The notes beneath the pieces are model-generated. The model was not told the DNA's origin and did no database searches. It was given only the letters and a program-made list of their open reading frames with translations. The position numbers and the translations under genes were made by a program. Shown in pieces: positions 41,908 through 50,336 of a DNA stretch of 64,000 bases; position 1 is the stretch's first letter, and every line of letters begins with the position of its first letter. This stretch comes from Ideonella aquatica (GTDB lineage: Bacteria; Pseudomonadota; Gammaproteobacteria; Burkholderiales; Burkholderiaceae_C), in contig NZ_JAGQDE010000002.1 in the NCBI RefSeq assembly GCF_018069755.1, forward strand, positions 186,001 through 250,000, read 5' to 3'.

Positions 41908-43028
41908 CCGGCATGGGCGCGGTCTCCGGCGTCGGGCTCGGCGTCGAGGCCCTGCGCCGCGCCCTGACCGAAGGTCGCAGCGGCCTGACGCCACTGGACG
42001 CCTCGCCACCCTACCGCACCGCCGGCCGGGTGGGCCAGGTGACGCTGTCGCACGACCCGGCCGTCCCGCGCGGCCAGGCGCTGCTGTTGGCAGCGCTCGA
42101 CGAGGCGCTGACCCAGGCCGGCCTGACGCAGGACCTGCAGCAGGCCCACCTGTACCTGGGCACCGTGCATGGCTACCACGACCACTGGTTGTCGCGCGAC
42201 GGCGCCGACGCCGCGGCGCCGTCGCCCTGGGACCTGGGGCCGCTGCTGGCCGGGCGGGGGCTGGATCCGGCCCGCGTGAGCGTGCTGAGCACCGCCTGCA
42301 CGGCCTCGTCGGCCGCGGTCGGGCTGGCGCTCGATGCGCTGCGCCAGGGTCGCTTGCGGCAAGCCATCGTGGCCGGCTTCGAGGTCATGACCCCCTTCCT
42401 TTACGAAGGCTTTGTCGCGCTGCGCGCACTGGGCCGGCGCTGCCGCCCCTTCGATGCCGAGCGCGACGGCCTGGCGCTGGGCGAGGGCGCTGCGGCGCTG
42501 GTCCTGGAGCGCGAGGACGACGCGCGTCGGCGCGGTGCCGAGCCGCTGGCCGAGATCGCCGGCTACGGCTTCGGTCTCGACCTGGCCCACCTGACCGCCC
42601 CCGACCCCAGCGGCGCTGGCGCCGCGCAGGCGCTGCGCCAGGCCCTCGACGACGCCGCCTTGGACGAACTGCCCGGCCACATCAATGCCCACGGCACGGC
42701 GACCCGGCACAACGACGCGATGGAATGCGCGGCACTGCGGCGCGTCTTCGGGCAGGCACTCGACGGCATCCCGGTCACCTCCACCAAGCCGATCACCGGC
42801 CACCTCTGCGGTGCCGCTGGTGCCACCGAAGTCATCGCCGCCGCACTGGCGTTGCAGGATGCCCTGGTACCGGCGACGCTCGGCCTGGAGCGGCCGGACC
42901 CGCGTTTTGCCGGCCTGGATTTCGTGCGCGGCGCCGCCCGCGAGTGGCGCGGCGACACGGCCGTCTCGATGAACAGCGGCTTTGGCGGCACCAACGCGGC
43001 CGTGGTGCTGCGCAGGGTCGAACCATGA
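41892..43028 (+). CDS. Beta-ketoacyl-ACP synthase with intact Cys-His-His triad (KS-B)
   Basis: A 378-residue KAS I/II-type enzyme. The nucleophile Cys136 is in VLSTACTASS, His267 in INAHGTATRHND and His304 in STKPITGHLCGAAG; the C-terminal SMNSGFGGTNAAVVL glycine loop is normal. It can be expected to do decarboxylative condensation. It is the only KS directly after the malonyl transferase and before the half-KS, which may be its partner. It is shorter at the N-terminal side than KS-C (no long SSQMG cap region), consistent with a different chain-length preference. Confidence 0.9.
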   Translation: MRIVVTGMGAVSGVGLGVEALRRALTEGRSGLTPLDASPPYRTAGRVGQVTLSHDPAVPRGQALLLAALDEALTQAGLTQDLQQAHLYLGTVHGYHDHWLSRDGADAAAPSPWDLGPLLAGRGLDPARVSVLSTACTASSAAVGLALDALRQGRLRQAIVAGFEVMTPFLYEGFVALRALGRRCRPFDAERDGLALGEGAAALVLEREDDARRRGAEPLAEIAGYGFGLDLAHLTAPDPSGAGAAQALRQALDDAALDELPGHINAHGTATRHNDAMECAALRRVFGQALDGIPVTSTKPITGHLCGAAGATEVIAAALALQDALVPATLGLERPDPRFAGLDFVRGAAREWRGDTAVSMNSGFGGTNAAVVLRRVEP

Positions 43029-43573
43029 GCGTGCGCCTGCAGCCCCTGTTGCAGCTGGACCTGCCACTGGCGCAACTCGATGAGCGCTACCGCGAGCAGG
43101 TCGGCTGGGCCGACGCCTTCCGCATCAACCGCGATGCCCGTCTGCTCCTGCTGGGCGTCGAACTGGCGCTGCAAGGCGGCGGTCTGACCGAGCCCGCGCT
43201 GCGTGACGCGGCCCTGGTGATGGGCGTCAGCCTGGCCAGCGTCGAGAGCTACCGCAGCTTCGAGCTGGGCCTGCGTGCCGGTCAACTCGCCCCACTGGCC
43301 TATTCGAACGCCCTGCCGTCGATCCCGCTGGCCTGTGTGGCGATGCGCTGGCGCACCCAGGGCCCGACCTACACCCTGTGCGGCCGGGCCGACGTCGGAC
43401 TGGCCGCCGTCGCTGCGGGCCGCCAACTGCTGCTTGCCGGCCGAGCCCCCAGCGCCATCGTCGGCAGCTGGCGGCTGGCCGAGCCGGCAGCGGTCGGCGA
43501 CCGGCGCGCCGGCCGCGCCCGTCTGAGCCTGGTGCGGCTCGACGCTGCCCCCGAAGCACGGAGGACGACATGA
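43025..43573 (+). CDS. Half-length ketosynthase-like protein
   Basis: A 182-residue protein resembling only the N-terminal half of a ketosynthase. Segments such as LRDAALVMGVSLASVESYRSFELGLRAG, NALPSIPLACVAMRWRTQGPTYTLCGRADVGLAAVAAGRQLLLAGRAPSAIVGSW follow the thiolase fold up to the active-site helix. At the site of the nucleophile the local sequence reads TLCGRADVG, with the aligned position Ala; a Cys lies three residues earlier. No C-terminal His residues exist. Similar short 'beta-ketoacyl synthase-like' proteins occur in aryl-polyene clusters. It overlaps both neighbours by four bases, so it is a retained gene and not debris. Confidence 0.7.
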   Translation: MSVRLQPLLQLDLPLAQLDERYREQVGWADAFRINRDARLLLLGVELALQGGGLTEPALRDAALVMGVSLASVESYRSFELGLRAGQLAPLAYSNALPSIPLACVAMRWRTQGPTYTLCGRADVGLAAVAAGRQLLLAGRAPSAIVGSWRLAEPAAVGDRRAGRARLSLVRLDAAPEARRTT

Positions 43574-44037
43574 ACCTGTGGCTCGACCCCCAAGGGCGGC
43601 TGTGCCACCGCCACCGGCTGCGCGTGCGCTTTGGCGAATGCGATCCGATGCAGGTGGCCTACCACCCCAACTACCTCGTCTGGTTTCACGAGGCCCGCGA
43701 CGCGCTGATGACGGCCCTGGGCGTGGACCTGTTCGGGCTGGCCCGCGAGGGCCATGCCATGCCCATCGTCGACGCCAGCTGCCGCTACCTGCACAGCGCG
43801 CGCTACGGCGACGAGCTCGTCGTTCAGGCGGGCCTGCGCCTCAGTGGCCATGTGGCCCGCGTGAGCTGCGACTTCCAGATCACCCACGCCCGCAGCGGCC
43901 GCCTGCTGGCCACCGGCACCACGGTCTCGGCCGTGCTCGACCGCCAGGGCCGGATGCTGCTGCGCCTGCCCGATTCGATCACCCACGTGCTCGACCGTGT
44001 CCGGTCGGCGCAACTGCCAGAGGAATGCCCCGCATGA
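43570..44037 (+). CDS. Hotdog-fold acyl-CoA/ACP thioesterase (4HBT/YbgC type)
   Basis: A 155-residue thioesterase. The N-terminal HRLRVRFGECDPMQVAYHPNYLVWFHEARDALM contains the conserved Asp and His pattern of 4-hydroxybenzoyl-CoA thioesterase relatives. PIVDASCRYLHSARYGDELVVQAGLR and LLATGTTVSAVLDRQGRMLLRLPD complete the hotdog fold. ApeK-type thioesterases sit at the same place in aryl-polyene clusters, where they may release or edit chains. Overlaps of four bases on both sides place it in the same translational unit. Confidence 0.87.
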   Translation: MNLWLDPQGRLCHRHRLRVRFGECDPMQVAYHPNYLVWFHEARDALMTALGVDLFGLAREGHAMPIVDASCRYLHSARYGDELVVQAGLRLSGHVARVSCDFQITHARSGRLLATGTTVSAVLDRQGRMLLRLPDSITHVLDRVRSAQLPEECPA

Positions 44038-45281
44038 ACAAGCCATGCATCACCGGGATCGGTGTGCTGTCCAGCATTGGCCGCGACTTCGACAGCCTGG
44101 CCGAGTCGCTGCGCAGCAGCCGCTGCGGCACAGACGAGATCAGCGCCTTCGATGCCAGTGCCGTGCCCGGCCGCCTGGGCAGCGAGGTGCGGCCCTTCGA
44201 TCCGCTGGAGCACTTCGACCGGCGTTCGCTGCGTCGCATGGACCGCTCGTCGCAGATGGGCGTGGTGGCGGCACGCCAGGCGATGCGGATGGCGGCGCTG
44301 GGCCGTGGCGACTTTGCCCCGCTGCGCGTCGGGGTGGTGATGGGCACCACGGTCGGCGGCATCGTCAACGGCTACCGCTACTACGAGCGCCAGGCGCGCA
44401 CCGGCCACGCCTTCGCCAGTCTGCTGTGCGACTACATGCTGTACTCGGCCGGCGCGCGCATCGTCGGCGAGTTCGGATTGAAGGGCCCCAACATCGCGTT
44501 CAGCACCGCCTGTTCGTCGTCCAACGTGGCGCTGGGACATGCCGCCGATCTGGTGCGCCACGGCCGACTCGACATCGTGCTGGCCGGCGGCGTCGACACC
44601 ATGACGCGGACCACCGTGGCGGGCTTTAACGCGCTGCGCAACGTCACCCGCGAGGCCATGCGCCCCTTCGACAAGGACCGCACCGGCCTGGTGCTGGGCG
44701 AGGGCTCGGCGGTCTTCGTGATCGAGTCGGAGCAATCTGCCCGGCGCCGCGGCGTGCGACCAATGGCCGAGGTCGCGGGGCACGGCATGAGCACCGATGC
44801 CTACCACATGACTGCGCCCGACGCGAGCGGCCGCGGCCCGGCGCTGGCGATGACCCGGGCGCTGCGCCACGCCGGCCTGACTGTCGACGAGATCGATTAC
44901 ATCAACGCCCACGGCACCGGCACGCGCCACAACGACGAGGTCGAGACGCGCGCCATCCGCAAGGTCTTCGGACCGCGCGCCGACGCCATTCCCGTCAGCT
45001 CGACCAAGTCGATGCACGGTCACGTGCTGGGCGCGACCGGCGCGGTCGAAGCGGCGTCCATCGTGGCCGCCATGCGCGGCGACTTCGTGCCGCCGACGAT
45101 CAACCACCGCGTCAGTGATCCGCGCTGCGATCTCGACGTGGTCCCCAACCAGGCGCGTGCGCACCGGATCCGCGCGGCGCTGTCCAACAACTTCGGCTTC
45201 GGCGGCAACAACTGCGCCCTTGTGCTGCGCTCGATGTTTCCCCACGCCGCCACCCCCCCTGAAGAGGCCTTGTCCGCATGA
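44034..45281 (+). CDS. Beta-ketoacyl-ACP synthase with intact Cys-His-His triad (KS-C)
   Basis: A 415-residue KAS II-type enzyme. Cys160 is in AFSTACSSSN, His293 in INAHGTGTRHND and His330 in STKSMHGHVLGATG. The N-terminal ITGIGVLSSIGRDF, SSQMGVVAARQAMRMA and the C-terminal ALSNNFGFGGNNCALVLR are typical of FabF. With KS-B this gives two potentially active condensing enzymes. One may start from the aryl unit and the other extend it. Four-base overlaps link it to the thioesterase and the FabZ-type dehydratase genes. Confidence 0.92.
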   Translation: MNKPCITGIGVLSSIGRDFDSLAESLRSSRCGTDEISAFDASAVPGRLGSEVRPFDPLEHFDRRSLRRMDRSSQMGVVAARQAMRMAALGRGDFAPLRVGVVMGTTVGGIVNGYRYYERQARTGHAFASLLCDYMLYSAGARIVGEFGLKGPNIAFSTACSSSNVALGHAADLVRHGRLDIVLAGGVDTMTRTTVAGFNALRNVTREAMRPFDKDRTGLVLGEGSAVFVIESEQSARRRGVRPMAEVAGHGMSTDAYHMTAPDASGRGPALAMTRALRHAGLTVDEIDYINAHGTGTRHNDEVETRAIRKVFGPRADAIPVSSTKSMHGHVLGATGAVEAASIVAAMRGDFVPPTINHRVSDPRCDLDVVPNQARAHRIRAALSNNFGFGGNNCALVLRSMFPHAATPPEEALSA

Positions 45282-45718
45282 ACACCGTCACCCAGCAGGA
45301 AATTGACGTCGCCGGCATCTGCCGCCGGCTGCCGCACCGCTATCCCTTCCTGATGATCGACCGCGTGTTGCGCCACGGCGATGGCGAGGCCGTGGCCGTG
45401 AAGAGCGTCAGCGCCAACGAGTGGTACTTCCAGGGCCACTTCCCGGGCCACCCGGTGCTTCCCGGCGTGCTGATCGGCGAGGCGATGGCGCAGACCTCGG
45501 CCTTCGTCGGTGACGACGCCGGCGACGGCATGGGCCGTGCCTACCTGGTCAGCATCCACCTGCAGCTCAAGGCGCCGGTGGTGCCCGGCGACCAGCTTGA
45601 GCTGAGTGCGCGATGCATCAAGCGCTTCGGCGCGATGATGCGCATCAGCGCGCGCGCCGAAGTGCGCGGCGAGGTGGTCGCCACGGCCGACCTGACGGTG
45701 GCGTCGGAGCCCGCATGA
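45278..45718 (+). CDS. fabZ: FabZ-type 3-hydroxyacyl-ACP dehydratase
   Basis: A 146-residue hotdog dehydratase. LPHRYPFLMIDRV is near the N-terminus. The catalytic His54 is in QGHFPGHPVLPGVLIGEAMAQ and the catalytic Glu68 in the same stretch; VSIHLQLKAPVVPGDQLELSARCIKRFGAMMRISARAEVRGEVVATADLTV follows. It converts beta-hydroxyacyl-ACP to the 2-enoyl form. As no enoyl reductase occurs in the cluster, double bonds should be retained and accumulate as a conjugated polyene. Confidence 0.92.
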   Translation: MNTVTQQEIDVAGICRRLPHRYPFLMIDRVLRHGDGEAVAVKSVSANEWYFQGHFPGHPVLPGVLIGEAMAQTSAFVGDDAGDGMGRAYLVSIHLQLKAPVVPGDQLELSARCIKRFGAMMRISARAEVRGEVVATADLTVASEPA

Positions 45719-46965
45719 TGGCAACCGACGATGGCACCGTCGTGCTCACCGGCGTTGGCGCGATCGGGCCCTTCGGCGCTGGCGTCGAGGCGCTGTGGTC
45801 GTCGCTGCTGGAAGGGCACTGCCTGCTGCAGCCCGACACCGAATGGCCGGCGGCCGGCCTGGCTGGTCGCGTGCCGCAGGCCGCGGCGCCGCAGCCGGCG
45901 CCTGATGCCGGCGACAGCCGTCGCTCGGTCTCTGCGCTGGCCTTCGCTGCGGCCGAGGAGGCCATCGCCCAGGCCGGCCTGGATGCGCCGCAGGTCGATC
46001 GCGCGGGCGTGGCGGTCTTGTTCGCCACCGCCTGCGGCAGTTCGGGCGTCGATGTGGCGCAGGCGTTGGAGCAGGCCTTTCGCAGCGCGCGCTTCGAGAT
46101 GCCCGACATGAAGGCGATGTCCGACACGCTGCGCGGTCCCTCGTCGGTGATCAGCCACGCACACGGCTACCGCGGCCCGCTGATGAACCTGCCCAACGGC
46201 TGGTGCGCCGGGCTGTCCGCGCTGGCCGTCGCCTGCGACCTGCTGCGCTTCGGCCTGGCACCGGCGGTGGTGCTGGCCGCGGCCGATGAAACCGGCCACG
46301 ATCGCCCTTCAGGCACCCGGCCCATGGCCCGCCGCATGGGCCTGCTCAGCCCGGACGACGGTGCCCAGACGGCCGTGCGTCCGTTCGACCGCCGCGCCAA
46401 CGGCACGGCCTGGAGCGAGGGCGGCGCCGCCCTGGTGCTGGAGACCCTGACGCATGCACGCGCCCGCGGCGCCGTGCCGCTGGCCTGGGTGGCCGGCAAC
46501 GGCCTGGCAGCCGGTGACATCGGCGACGGTGCGCTGGTCGGCTACGACGAGCAGGCCATGGCTGAAGCGCTCGGCGGTGCCCTGGCCCAGGCCGGGCACC
46601 CGCGGGTCCAGGCCGTCTATGCGGGCAGTCACTGCAGCGAGCGCAGCGAGGCCGCCGAGGCGCGGGCGCTGCACCGCTGCCTGGCCACCCAGCCGATGCC
46701 CGCGGTGACCAATGTCCGTGGCGCGCTCGGTGAGGCCGGTGCCGCCACCGGCCTGTTCTCACTCATTGCCGCCACGCGCAGCCTGCACGAGGACCGCCTG
46801 CCCGGCACCACCGGCTGCCAGCAGCTGCGCGATGGCCTGGCGCTGCCGGTGTCCGAGGCGGCACAGACCCTGCCCGGTCGCGGCGCCATCCTGTGTGCCG
46901 CCCATGGCCACGACGGCCACAGCGCCAGCGCCTTGCTGCGCCACGCTGAGGAGATCCCCGCATGA
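45715..46965 (+). CDS. Degenerate ketosynthase retaining Cys but lacking both His (KS-D)
   Basis: A 416-residue ketosynthase homologue. The active-site segment is LPNGWCAGLSALA with Cys164, but the first His region reads VYAGSHCSERSEAAEARAL (aligned position Gly) and the second NVRGALGEAGAATG (Glu in place of His). GTAWSEGGAALVLE and FDRRANG mirror the protein at 39773, so the two form a sub-family. Without the His pair normal decarboxylation is unlikely; loss of both suggests an acyl-holding, chain-length or transacylase-like role. The ATG at 45715 overlaps the fabZ stop by four bases. Confidence 0.8.
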   Translation: MMATDDGTVVLTGVGAIGPFGAGVEALWSSLLEGHCLLQPDTEWPAAGLAGRVPQAAAPQPAPDAGDSRRSVSALAFAAAEEAIAQAGLDAPQVDRAGVAVLFATACGSSGVDVAQALEQAFRSARFEMPDMKAMSDTLRGPSSVISHAHGYRGPLMNLPNGWCAGLSALAVACDLLRFGLAPAVVLAAADETGHDRPSGTRPMARRMGLLSPDDGAQTAVRPFDRRANGTAWSEGGAALVLETLTHARARGAVPLAWVAGNGLAAGDIGDGALVGYDEQAMAEALGGALAQAGHPRVQAVYAGSHCSERSEAAEARALHRCLATQPMPAVTNVRGALGEAGAATGLFSLIAATRSLHEDRLPGTTGCQQLRDGLALPVSEAAQTLPGRGAILCAAHGHDGHSASALLRHAEEIPA

Positions 46966-48233
46966 GCACCCCGCAACCCGCCGCAACCGGCGGCCGCGAA
47001 CGCGTCTTCGTCAGCGGAGTCGGCGTGGTCTCGTCGATCGGCTGCGACTTCGACCACTTTGCCGCCGCGCTGCGCCGCGGCGACTGCGGCGCAGCGCCGG
47101 CCGAGCGCTTCTTTGGCCCCGTGGTGGCACAGAGCGGGCTGCAGGTCTGCAAGGTGCAGGACTTCGACGCTGCCTCGGCGCTGCCCGGTGAAGACTTGTC
47201 GACCATGGACCCCTTGGTCCAGTTCACGCTGGCCGCCTCGCGTGAGGCGCTGCGGCGCGCCGGCCTGGCGCCGCAGCAGGTCGATCCGCAACGTGCCGGC
47301 CTGCTCTTCGGCACCGCTTCCGGCGGCGCCGACAACAAGCTGCGCTTCGTGCAACAGACCTATCGCGAGGGCGAGGGCGACCTGGCGCTGGCCCAGGACT
47401 TTCCCCACCGAGCGATCGGCCGTCGCCTGCAGAGCCGCCTGGGCTGGCGCGGCACCAACCTGGCGTTCAGCTCGTCCTGCACCTCGGCGTCGATCGCCAT
47501 CGGCTACGCCAGCGAGGCGGTGGCCAGCGGTCGTTTCGACGTCGTGCTGTGCGGCGGCGCCGACTTCATCGACCTGCCCACGCTGGCCATCATGAATGGC
47601 GCCCGGCTGTTGACCCGCGGGCCGATGCGGCCCTTCGACCGCCGCCGCGAAGGCATGGTGATGGGCGAAGGCGCGGGTGTCCTGTGTCTGGAGTCCGAGC
47701 GTCACCTGCGCGCGCGCCGCGGCCGCCCGATGGCCGAGGTCCTTGGCTGGGGCTCCAGCTCCGAGGCCCATGCCGGCCGCGCCGCTGAACCGACCGGCCG
47801 CTGGCTGGCGCTGGCACTGCAGCGTGCGCTGAACCGCGCGGGCGTCGAGGCCGATGCGGTCGACTACGTCAACGCCCACGGCGCCGCCACCGACAAGGAT
47901 CTGGCCGAGGCGCGCGCCCTGCGCAAGGTCTTCGGCGAGCGCAGCGCGCGTCTGCCGGTGAGCTCAACCAAGCCGATGTATGGCTACCCGGCCGGCTCGG
48001 CTGGCGCGCTGGACGCGGCCTGCGTGCTCGCCGCCATGCGCGACGGCTTCCTGCCGCCGACGATCCACCTCGAGCAGCCTGACCCCCGGGTGGGTCTGGA
48101 CAACGTGCCGCTGCACGCCCGCGCGGCCCGCGTCGACACCGCGCTGTCGATCAACTGCGGCGCTGGCGGCAGTTGCTCAGCCCTGTTGCTGCGCCACTCC
48201 ACTGAACTTCCCTACGCCCCTCATCAGCCATGA
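46962..48233 (+). CDS. Ketosynthase with Cys-His-Tyr active site (KS-E)
   Basis: A 423-residue ketosynthase homologue. Cys173 lies in AFSSSCTSAS, His306 in VNAHGAATDKD, but the second histidine is replaced: STKPMYGYPAGSAG has Tyr342. The Lys of STKP and the glycine-rich end LSINCGAGGSCSALLL remain. It is closer to the active KS-B/KS-C than to the two degenerate proteins. KS III-like or specialised KS enzymes tolerate changes at the second His (from general knowledge), so it may perform starter condensation or acyl transfer. The stop overlaps the ABC ATPase gene by four bases. Confidence 0.85.
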   Translation: MSTPQPAATGGRERVFVSGVGVVSSIGCDFDHFAAALRRGDCGAAPAERFFGPVVAQSGLQVCKVQDFDAASALPGEDLSTMDPLVQFTLAASREALRRAGLAPQQVDPQRAGLLFGTASGGADNKLRFVQQTYREGEGDLALAQDFPHRAIGRRLQSRLGWRGTNLAFSSSCTSASIAIGYASEAVASGRFDVVLCGGADFIDLPTLAIMNGARLLTRGPMRPFDRRREGMVMGEGAGVLCLESERHLRARRGRPMAEVLGWGSSSEAHAGRAAEPTGRWLALALQRALNRAGVEADAVDYVNAHGAATDKDLAEARALRKVFGERSARLPVSSTKPMYGYPAGSAGALDAACVLAAMRDGFLPPTIHLEQPDPRVGLDNVPLHARAARVDTALSINCGAGGSCSALLLRHSTELPYAPHQP

Positions 48234-48943
48234 ATCCTCACGTCCGCCTGCGGGGCATCTCCCGCACCTACCGCCTGGGCGCGGTCGATGTCCCGGCCCT
48301 GCAGGAGATCGATCTCGACATCCTGCCCAACCGCTTCACGGTCATTTCGGGCGCCTCAGGCAGCGGCAAGACCACGCTGCTGAACCTGATCGGTTGCATC
48401 GACCGCCCCGAGGCCGGCCAGCTGCACATCGACGGCGTCGACGTGCTGGCCCTGTCCGACAACGCGCTGTCGGACTTCCGCGCGCGCCGACTGGGCTTCA
48501 TCTTCCAGACTTTCAACCTGGTGCCGGTACTCAGCGCCTACGAAAACATCGAGTACCCATTGCGGTTGGCCGGCGTGCCCGCGGCCGAGCGGCGCGAACG
48601 CGTGCTCGAGCTGCTCGAGGCGGTGGGGCTGGCTGACCGCGCGCCGAACCGGCCCGGTGAGCTCTCCGGCGGCCAGCGGCAGCGCGTGGCCATTGCCCGC
48701 GCGCTGGCCAGCCGGCCCAGCCTGGTGCTGGCCGACGAGCCCACCGCCAACCTCGACAGCCGCACCGGCGCCGCCATCCTCGCGCTGATGCGCGACATGC
48801 AGCGCCGCTACCACGTCTCCTTCGTCTTCTCCTCGCATGACCCCGGGCTCATGGAGCAGGCTGACGACTCGGTGCAGATGCGTGACGGCCGCATCGTCGC
48901 CATCCATCGACAAGAAGAAGCCACTTCGGAGCTCGCAGCATGA
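48230..48943 (+). CDS. MacB/LolD-type ABC transporter ATP-binding protein
   Basis: A 237-residue ATPase. Walker A is [15 protein letters not shown], the Q-loop region is [21 protein letters not shown], the signature [15 protein letters not shown] and Walker [13 protein letters not shown]. These mark the type VII (MacB/LolCDE/FtsE) group that extracts or expels amphiphilic molecules from the inner membrane. It is coupled to the KS genes and permease by four-base overlaps, so it is dedicated to the cluster product and not to general lipoprotein sorting. Confidence 0.93.
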   Translation: MNPHVRLRGISRTYRLGAVDVPALQEIDLDILPNRFTVISGASGSGKTTLLNLIGCIDRPEAGQLHIDGVDVLALSDNALSDFRARRLGFIFQTFNLVPVLSAYENIEYPLRLAGVPAAERRERVLELLEAVGLADRAPNRPGELSGGQRQRVAIARALASRPSLVLADEPTANLDSRTGAAILALMRDMQRRYHVSFVFSSHDPGLMEQADDSVQMRDGRIVAIHRQEEATSELAA

Positions 48944-50322
48944 CCTTGCTTGCCATCGCCTGGCGCAACCTGTTGCGCAATCGCCGCCGCTCGCTGGCCA
49001 CCTTGGCCGCCATGGTGCTTGGCGTCACCGCCATCCTGATGTTCGGCGGCTACCGCCAGAGCATCGCCTATGGTCTGGAGACTGCCTACGTGCAGCGCAG
49101 CGGCCACCTGCAGATCCAGCACCGCGACTACTTCACCTACGGCAGCGGCAACCCCGTGGCCTACGGTATCGCCGACTACGAGGCGCTGGCCCGCAAGGTG
49201 CAGCAAGACCCGCTGGCCGGCCCGCTGGTGCGTGTGGTCACGCCGGTGCTGCAGCTCACCGGCATCGCGGCCAATTTCGGCCGTGGCGTGTCGCGCACGG
49301 CGGTGGTCGTGGGCGTCGAGACCGACGGACAGAACCACATGCGGGCCTGGAACGCCCACGGCACCGCCGCCGAGGTGCGTGCGCTGGGCCTGACCGGCTC
49401 GGCCCCGGACGCGGTGGTGCTTGGGGCCGGTCTGGCGCGCACGCTGCAGCTGTGCGGGCCCCTGCGCGTGACCGGCTGCATCGACACCGCACCGCCGGTT
49501 CGCTCGGGCGACCAGGCGCCCGACGACATTTCCGCGCTGAGCGCCGCCGAACAGGGCGCCACCGCGCGCCGCCCGACGCAGATCGAGCTGCTGGTGGCCA
49601 ACCCCGAGGGGGCGCCGAACGTGGCGTCGCTGCAGGCCATCAAGGCCGAGGAAATGGGCGCCAAGGAGATCGACGACATCTTCGTCTCGATGCATCTGGC
49701 CCAGGCCCAGCGCCTGCTCTACGGCCAGGCGCCGGCGCGGGTGACGGCGCTCCAGGTCCAGCTGCACCGCACCGAGGACATGGCCCTGGTCCAGGCGCGG
49801 CTGGAGGCCCTGCTGAAGGAAGACCCTGCTGGCGCCTCGCTGGCGGTGCTGGACTTCCGCACCCTCAACCCGTCCTACGGCCAGATCAACGCGATGTTCG
49901 GTGCCGTCTTCGCCGCCGTGTCGGTGCTGGTCGCGGTGATCGTGCTGTTCACCGTCAGCAACACCATGAGCATGGTGGTGATGGAACGCACCACCGAGAT
50001 CGGCACGCTGCGCGCCATCGGCCAGCGCCGCACCGGCATCAAGGCGATGTTCCTCTTCGAGGGCGCGCTGCTGGGGCTGGTCAGCGCGGCGATCGGCCTG
50101 GCCGTGGCGCTGTCGCTGGCCTGGCTGATCAACCACAGCGGCCTGAGCTGGACGCCGCCGGGGCGCATTGATGCGGTGCGCATCACCGTGCGCCTGTGGG
50201 GCGAGCTGCGGCTGCTGATGACCGGTGCCGTGGGCATCGCGCTGGTGGCCGCGCTGTCGGCCTGGCTGCCGGCGCGCCGCGGCGCCCACATGAACGTTGT
50301 CGACGCCCTGCGGCAGGTCTGA
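48940..50322 (+). CDS. MacB/LolC-like (FtsX-domain) ABC permease
   Basis: A 460-residue type VII permease. The N-terminal helix LLAIAWRNLLRNRRRSLATLAAMVLGVTAILMFGG precedes a periplasmic domain of about 290 residues. Three C-terminal helices (INAMFGAVFAAVSVLVAVIVLFTVSNTMSMVVMERTTEIGTLRAIGQRRTGIKAMFLFEGALLGLVSAAIGLAVALSLAWLINH and the final segment) carry the FtsX signature. Four cytosol-proximal or membrane helices plus a large periplasmic domain fit the LolC/LolE class. There is only one permease gene, so it may work as a homodimer. Its end is 14 bases from the LolA-like gene. Confidence 0.9.
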   Translation: MTLLAIAWRNLLRNRRRSLATLAAMVLGVTAILMFGGYRQSIAYGLETAYVQRSGHLQIQHRDYFTYGSGNPVAYGIADYEALARKVQQDPLAGPLVRVVTPVLQLTGIAANFGRGVSRTAVVVGVETDGQNHMRAWNAHGTAAEVRALGLTGSAPDAVVLGAGLARTLQLCGPLRVTGCIDTAPPVRSGDQAPDDISALSAAEQGATARRPTQIELLVANPEGAPNVASLQAIKAEEMGAKEIDDIFVSMHLAQAQRLLYGQAPARVTALQVQLHRTEDMALVQARLEALLKEDPAGASLAVLDFRTLNPSYGQINAMFGAVFAAVSVLVAVIVLFTVSNTMSMVVMERTTEIGTLRAIGQRRTGIKAMFLFEGALLGLVSAAIGLAVALSLAWLINHSGLSWTPPGRIDAVRITVRLWGELRLLMTGAVGIALVAALSAWLPARRGAHMNVVDALRQV

Positions 50323-50336
50323 AGGAAAGCACCTCG

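Noticed and set aside
40935-43067. 710-codon minus-strand frame over the malonyl transferase and KS-B genes
   Set aside because: Antisense shadow of two genes with intact catalytic motifs; its composition is Arg/Ser/Ala-rich without recognisable domains.
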